From Macrothele yani (lineage: Eukaryota; Arthropoda; Arachnida; Araneae; Macrothelidae): DNA of 64,000 nucleotides. Positions 58,883 to 64,000 of this stretch are shown here, in pieces. A model generated the notes under the pieces. The model saw nothing but the letters and a program-made list of their open reading frames with translations, did not search any database and was not told the DNA's origin. The stretch's first letter is position 1. Each line of letters opens with the position of its first letter. The translations under genes and the position numbers were made by a program. The stretch is taken from assembly GCA_039090855.1 (NCBI GenBank), contig CM077034.1, positions 226,923,331 to 226,987,330 on the forward strand. Reading direction: 5' to 3'.

Positions 58883-59667
58883 ATGCCACGCAGTTCGGAG
58901 CTCTCTGATTTCGAGAAAGGTGTAATCGTCGGGTATCACAGAAATGGCCGATGAGATATCCAGCGAGTACCCAAAATCGACAGTGGCCTACGTGATTGGC
59001 AAGTGGAAGATGAGTGGTGACTGTCGGAATGTGCCCCCGACCCGGCAGACCCACAAAACTGGGAGTTTATAGAGACCGACGGGTGCTGGCCAGAGAAATT
59101 CGGAAGAACCGCACCAAGTCGATGGGCCACATCCGCGAGGAGTTTCAACAGGCATCCGGGAGTGTTCTTTCGATGAATACCATCCGTAAGGAAGCCCATC
59201 TGCTCGGTTATCATGGACCCACAAGCCTTTGATCACCAAGTCCAATAGCGCTGCTCGGCTAACGTGGTGCAAAGAACGTCGACAGTGGAAACAGGTTCTG
59301 TGGAGCGACGAATCAAGGTTCTTTTTTTTTTTTTTTTTTTTTTTTTTAATTGGAGGTTTAACGACCACCGTGAGCAACTCAATGGGCTATAAGCAGTCGC
59401 CCGTCCCTAATTTAGGGTCACTGGTTCCAGGGAAGGGAGAGAGCCAGTGCCGTAAGACAAACACAACATCCATGCCTAACCGGGATTCGAACCCGGACCC
59501 TGTAGGGACGAATGATCAGAGGCCAGCGCCTTAGACCACTGCGCCACCGGGGAGGCGAATCAAGGTTCACCCTCTACCGTTCGGATGGCAGGGTCTGGGT
59601 TTGGCGTCTGCCTGGAGAACGCCTCTTGCCTGGGGAATGTATTGTGCCAACTGTAAAGTTCGGCGGC
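58883..59667 (+). pseudogene. Tc1-B transposase, multiple breaks
   Basis: Start at 58883 (MPRSSELSDFEKGVIVGYH), an early stop, then a frame with RPTKLGVYRDRRVLAREIRK and HIREEFQQASGSVLSMN, and LWSDESRF (first Asp) split from [19 protein letters not shown] by the SINE. The second Asp and the Glu are missing because the element is truncated. Confidence 0.88.
59322..59555 (-). mobile_element. tRNA-derived SINE (family 1) inside Tc1-B copy 3
   Basis: Minus-strand full-length copy with a T run of about 26 at 59322 and a 13-bp duplication CGAATCAAGGTTC (59309-59321 and 59556-59568), inserted in the transposase first-Asp motif. Confidence 0.96.
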
Positions 59668-59773
59668 ATTATTTGTTATAAAAAAAAACCAACAAAGGTG
59701 GTTAAAACAAAGCACTGCGTTCGGTCTTTTTGTGTTCTGAAGAATGGAAGTATTCATCGGTGATGTCATTTAT

Positions 59774-59988
59774 GCCGCCCCGGTGGCGCTGGCCTCTGAT
59801 CATTCGTCCGTAAGGGGTCCGGGTTCGAATCCCGGTCAGGCATGGATGTTGTGTTTGTCTTACGGCACTGGATCTCTCCCTTCCCTGGAACCAGTGACCC
59901 TAAATTAGGGACGGGCGACTGCTTATAGCCCATTGAGTTGCTCACGGTGGTCGTTAAACCTCCAATCAAAAAAAAAAAAAAAAAAAAA
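59774..59988 (+). mobile_element. tRNA-derived SINE (family 1), A-box deletion
   Basis: Plus-strand copy flanked by ATGTCATTT (59763-59771 and 59989-59997). Most of the A box is lost: GGTGGCGCTGG replaces GGTGGCGCAGTGGTCTAAGG, a deletion between GGCGC repeats. B box, body and A-rich tail are intact. Confidence 0.94.
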
Positions 59989-59997
59989 ATGTCATTT

Positions 59998-61195
59998 TTT
60001 TTTTTTTTTTTTTCAAAATATTTCTGACTAGTGGTTTCTTTTAAAATCTTAATTTTAAATTAATTGACAGGTGGTGTTAAACTTTTCCAAATGATTGTAG
60101 TTCCTTGTTATTGATGCATTGTGTAACATTTTTATTAATTGGAATACGTCACCTTCCGGAAAGTCAGAAGCGAAATTTAGTTTACTTTTTTCCATTTTTG
60201 GGGCAGCTAAATTTCGTTTCTCGGTCCGCTAGCTGTACAACACTGGCCTACGTGAAAGGAAATGCTGTTTTTCTTCGTGGTGGTAGGCCAGGTAGAAAAA
60301 ACTAAATGAAATTCTCAGGAACGGAGGCCTAAATGACAGATTTTTTGTCCACAGGGCGTGAACGCGATTGGGGTCTTCTTGTCTCCCCAAAAGCTTCCTT
60401 ATGTTGGTTGTTAGGTCACCTCGAGATGACAGGTGGCGTTTGCGCATTACTTTATAAGGATATCAGCTGACATAACTTCGAGAAAGTGAATCAGGCCAAA
60501 GCGTAATCATACACAGCAAGGCTAGAAGCGAAAACACATCCAAAAAAAAAAAAAAAAAAAATGAAACTTGTTTTCTCGAAACAGCGGCCGCAAGTCTTAA
60601 CTCAAGTTATTTCACACACACAGGCGCTGTGGGTAGCATCTGCGTGTGTGTGTGTGTGTGGGCGACCTTCAGAAGTTGCCACCACAGAGTGATGTCATTG
60701 ACCTCATGACCTCAAATCTCTTTAAAACGCCTTGAGTCAAATTTTTCTTCTCCCTTTTTCATTAATCACTTGAGAACTTCCTGCCCCAAAAGCTTTTAAA
60801 ACCAATTTAGCCAACATCTGAACACCTCTCTTCCATCAATAATAAAGAACAGGAACCTTATACAATAAGGAAGATAATTAATGGGAAATCACACGCAAAA
60901 TTAAGCTTATTATTCTTGCATCTCACACAATTTAATCTTCCAGCGATTTTATCTGAGGTTTATCCATTGTCTACAGATTCACTGCTCTTAATTGCGCAGG
61001 TAGTTATAAACCAATGCGCATACTACACCAGGTGATACACCTCGTGATCATGGAGTGAATTTGCGAAGACGACGCAGGTTAAAATTTATCTTATAATTAA
61101 GATAATACAACGTAGTTTGCCACAAATATTTATTTTTTCAAGTCGACCAAAATTTCACTGGGTATTGACCTAGCTTCATCAGGACAAATGGCACG
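59998..61195. other. Unassigned sequence with a TG microsatellite
   Basis: T-rich start, an A run near 60541, a CA tract near 60613 and a TG repeat at about 60641-60660. No coding exon, TIR or tRNA fold is recognised. Confidence 0.55.
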
Positions 61196-61206
61196 TAAAA
61201 TATTCA

Positions 61207-62060
61207 AATTGTATCATCATCATCATTGTCAACCATTATCAATCCACTGCTGGACGAAGGTCTCCCCAAGTTTCCTCCATGTCACTCCCGCATACTTTCG
61301 AATTTCATCCACCCATCTTCCATGTGGTCTTCTTCTGGGTCTTTTCCTGTCCCTTGGAATCCAATCTAAAATTTTGGCTGTCCATCGAGGGTTTAAATTG
61401 TATCATCATCATCATCATCATTGTCAAGCATTATCAATCCACTGCTGGACGAAGGTCTCACCAAGTTTCCTCTACAACGGTCTGTCTTGTGCCAGTCTCC
61501 TCCATGTCACACCTGCATACTTTCGAATTTCATCCACCCATCTCCCATGTGGTCTTCTTCTGGGTCTTTTCCTGTCCCTTGGAATCCAATCTAAAATTTT
61601 GGCTGTCCATCGAGGGTTTAAATTGTATCATCATCATCATCATCATCATTGTCAAGCATTATCAATCCACTGCTGGACGAAGGTCTCACCAAGTTTCCTC
61701 CACAACGGTCTGTCTTGTGGCAGTCTCCTCCATGTCACCCCTGCATACTTTCGAATTTCATCCACCCATCTCCCATGTGGTCTTCTTCTGGGTCTTTTCC
61801 TGTCCCTTGGAATCCAATCTAAAATTTTGGCTGTCCATCGAGGGTTCAAATTGTATCATCATCATCATCATTGTCAACCATTATCAATCCACTGATGGAC
61901 GAAGGTCTCACCAAGTTTCCTCCACAACGGTCCGTCTTGTGCCAGTCTCCTCCATGTCACTCCCGCATACTTTCGAATTTCATCCACCCATCTCCCATGT
62001 GGTCTTCTTCTGGGTCTTTTCCTGTCCCTTGGAATCCAATCTAAAATTTCGGCTGTCCAT
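61207..62060 (-). repeat. Four tandem RTE 3' ends
   Basis: AATTGTATCATCATC recurs at 61207, 61396, 61621 and 61849 (steps 189, 225, 228). Each unit runs from the ATGATG tail to CCATCGAGGGTTTAAATTG on the plus strand, then restarts. The first unit lacks about 35 bp. Frames of 235 and 313 codons that span the block on the plus strand are antisense artefacts. Confidence 0.93.
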
Positions 62061-62897
62061 CGATGGTCTGTTCCTTCTGGCAGTATGTCCAGCCCATTGC
62101 CATTTCAGGGATTTAACTCTGATCATGATGTCTTCCACTCTTGTCATTTTTCGGATCCACGAGTTCCTCTTCTTATCTCTCCTGGTTACACCAAGCATGC
62201 ACCTCTCCATGCTGCTTTGAGTTGTCTGCAGCCTTTGTATGTCTCTTTTAGTTAAGGTCCACATCTCTGCATCATACGTAAGCACTGGAAGGATGCATTA
62301 ATCAAACACTTTTCTTTTAAGACATAATGGCATATTGCTCTTGAAAATTATGCTGTTTCTTCCAAAAAGCTCTCCAGGCAAGTTTTGTACGCCGATTAAT
62401 TTCTTCATCAATGTGACCCTCACTTGATATCTGCTGTCCAAGATAAACATACGTATCTGTTATCTCCAGTTTTTCTCCATCAATCGATAAATCATCATTT
62501 CTTGTAAAAGCATTGAACATCACTTTTGTCTTCTGAAAGTTCATTTTTAATCCCACTTCTTTACTGTTGTCAGCAAGTTCCTGGATCATACTCTGCAGCT
62601 CTGACGGGGTAGTTACAAAAAATGATCATCAGAAAAACGAAAGTGAGTTAGATAATCTCCATTAATCTTTATCCCTTTGTTTTCCTAGTTCAGTGATTGC
62701 AAGACATTTTCCAATGTGGCATTAAAGAGCTTCGGAGATATGGTGTCACCTTGTCTCACTCCCTTTCCAATTTTTATGTGTGTTGTATTTTCAAACAGCC
62801 GAATCTTTGCACTTGCATTATTTTCATAGATGTTATTAGTAATATTCATGTATGTATCTTCAATACCGGAGGATTTCATAGCCATTGTAACTGTTGA
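61207..62897 (-). mobile_element. RTE/BovB-like LINE copy d with tandemly repeated 3' end
   Basis: Minus-strand copy. From 62897 down to about 62060 it covers reverse transcriptase motif B (GVRQGDTISPKLFN) through the C-terminal region, with small indels. Its 3' end is then present four times. The 5' side ends at a TA microsatellite facing copy e. Confidence 0.9.
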
Positions 62898-62951
62898 CAT
62901 ATATATATATAACCAACAAAGCAGAATTATATATATATATATATATATATC
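62898..62951. repeat. TA microsatellite between opposed RTE copies
   Basis: Two TA repeats flank a short unique segment (ACCAACAAAGCAGAATT) at the centre of the inverted RTE arrangement. Confidence 0.9.
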
Positions 62952-62985
62952 ATCATCAATGTGACCTTAATGAAGATGCCTTAAT

Positions 62986-64000
62986 TTCACTCGATGCCTT
63001 AATGAAGGGAAGATTCCTGAGGATTGGAACAATGCTACAATGATCCTGCTACATAAAAAAGGTGACATTGAGGATCTCAGGAACTACAGACCTATCAGCC
63101 TCCTATCAGTGGTTTATAAAATCTTCACTAAAGTTCTTTCACACCGCTTGAAGGTAACACTGGACATGGCTCAACCGAGAGAACAAGCTGGATTCAGGAG
63201 TGGCTACAGCACAATAGATCATATCCACGTACTGAGAGAACTAATTGAAAGAGCGAGGGAATATGAACTTCCATTGTGCATGGCTTTTATCGATTATGAA
63301 AAAGCCTTTGATTCGGTGAAACCATCAGCAGTTACCACGGCTCTGAAATCCTGCGGTATTGAAGATGCATACATTAGTATTATTAATAACATCTATGATA
63401 ATGCAAGTGCAAAGATTCGGCTGTTTGAAAATACAACACACATAAAAATTGGAAAGGGAGTGAGACAAGGTGACACCATATCTCCGAAGCTCTTTAATGC
63501 CACATTGGAAAATGTCTTTCAATCACTGAACTGGGAAAACAAAGGGATAAAGATTAATGGAGATTATCTAACCCACCTTCGTTTTGCTGATGACGTAGTC
63601 ATTTTTGCAACTACCCCATCAGAGCTGCAGAGTATGATCCAGGAACTTGCTGACAAGAGTAAAGAAGTGGGATTAAAAATGAACTTTCAGAAGACAAAAG
63701 TGATGTTCAATGCTTTTACAAGAAATGAAGATTTATCGATTGATGGAGAAAAACTGGAGATAACAGATACGTATGTTTATCTTGGACAGCAGATATCAAG
63801 TGAGGGTCACATTGATGAAGAAATTAATCGGCGTACAAAACTTGCCTGGAGAGCTTTTGGAAGAAACAGCATAATTTTCAAGAGCAATATGCCGTTATGT
63901 CTTAAAAGAAAAGTGTTTGATCAATGCATCCTTCCAGTGCTTACGTATGGTGCAGAGACGTGGACCTTAACTAAAAGAGACATACAAAGGCTGCAGACAA
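62986..64000 (+). CDS. RTE/BovB-like reverse transcriptase, partial, open to the window end
   Basis: Plus-strand frame open from 62986 to the right edge (338 codons), the most intact coding RTE copy here. In order: KIPEDWNNATMILLHKKGD, RNYRPISLLSVVYKIF (palm), FRSGYSTIDHI, FIDYEKAFDSV at about 63286-63318 (motif A), GVRQGDTISPKLFN (motif B), LRFADDVVIFA at about 63579-63611 (motif C, catalytic Asp pair), MNFQKTKVM, YLGQQISSEGHIDEEINRR and LTYGAETWTL. It lacks the N-terminal endonuclease and the first reverse transcriptase motifs, so this copy is 5' truncated at about 62975. No start codon is assumed. Confidence 0.93.

Larger units (their letters stand above)
58759..59667 (+). mobile_element. 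Tc1-like element, family B, copy 3, split by a SINE, 3' truncated
   Basis: Starts after TA (58757-58758) with CACTATCTACCAACAAGTAA and runs through the transposase to about 59667, where similarity to copy 2 stops. The SINE at 59322-59555 interrupts it. No right terminal repeat is seen. Confidence 0.9.

Noticed and set aside
61188..62220. Plus-strand frames of 235 and 313 codons with poly-Ile/His stretches
   Set aside because: Antisense readings of the repeated RTE 3' end and its TCATCATC tail.

Overview
This is eukaryotic genomic DNA with almost no conventional single-copy gene content. It holds animal-type repeats: at least four Tc1-like DNA transposon families, two mariner families, hAT-like remnants, RTE/BovB-like non-LTR retrotransposons with ATGATG tails, tRNA-derived SINEs and long satellite arrays. 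This mix fits an arthropod, possibly a chelicerate; the species cannot be fixed from sequence alone. I see no bacterial features and no CRISPR. Nearly all long open frames are transposase or reverse transcriptase remnants, or accidental frames across tandem repeats.

Layout. 1-11258: about 68 copies of a 165-bp satellite, continuing off the left edge. 11259-14453: a hAT-like insertion carrying a nested Tc1 element, two opposed SINEs, and a 180-bp solo LTR inside one SINE. 14454-19718: a related satellite of 180-bp and roughly 165-bp monomers in higher-order units. 19719-23880: mostly unique AT-rich DNA with an RTE fragment and weak promoter or first-exon signals. 23881-27372: a diverged repeat field with an RTE copy and a SINE whose tail is tandemly amplified. 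27375-46506: one Tc1-like transposon with both ends and TA target duplications, whose 3' end has expanded internally into about 59 copies of 297 bp. 46509-61195: a patchwork of broken Tc1, mariner, SINE and RTE copies. 61207-64000: two RTE copies in opposite orientation, one with a tandemly repeated 3' end, the other with an open reverse transcriptase frame running off the window.

Two structures stand out. First, 49321-49810 has the complete anatomy of a terminal-repeat retrotransposon in miniature (TRIM): two ~180-bp LTRs, a lysine-tRNA-type primer binding site, a polypurine tract and a 4-bp target duplication, in only 490 bp and with no coding. Each LTR contains a tRNA-like sequence with intact pol III A and B boxes. 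A solo LTR of the same family at 13114-13293 has its own 4-bp duplication, and a second SINE copy preserves the matching empty site. The closest precedent I know is the plant Cassandra TRIM, which carries 5S rRNA-like sequence in its LTRs. Second, the Tc1 element at 27375-46506 records the birth of a satellite from a transposon end, with the junction, flanks and later higher-order duplication all readable.

The nesting gives a relative chronology: SINEs sit inside RTE, Tc1 and the 297-bp array; a mariner sits inside a hAT remnant; the solo LTR sits inside a SINE. Only two frames remain open over long stretches: the Tc1-A transposase at 51874-52875, which has lost 10 residues between catalytic positions, and the RTE reverse transcriptase at 62986-64000. 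Very similar tandem copies are hard to assemble, so copy numbers should be treated as assembly-dependent.
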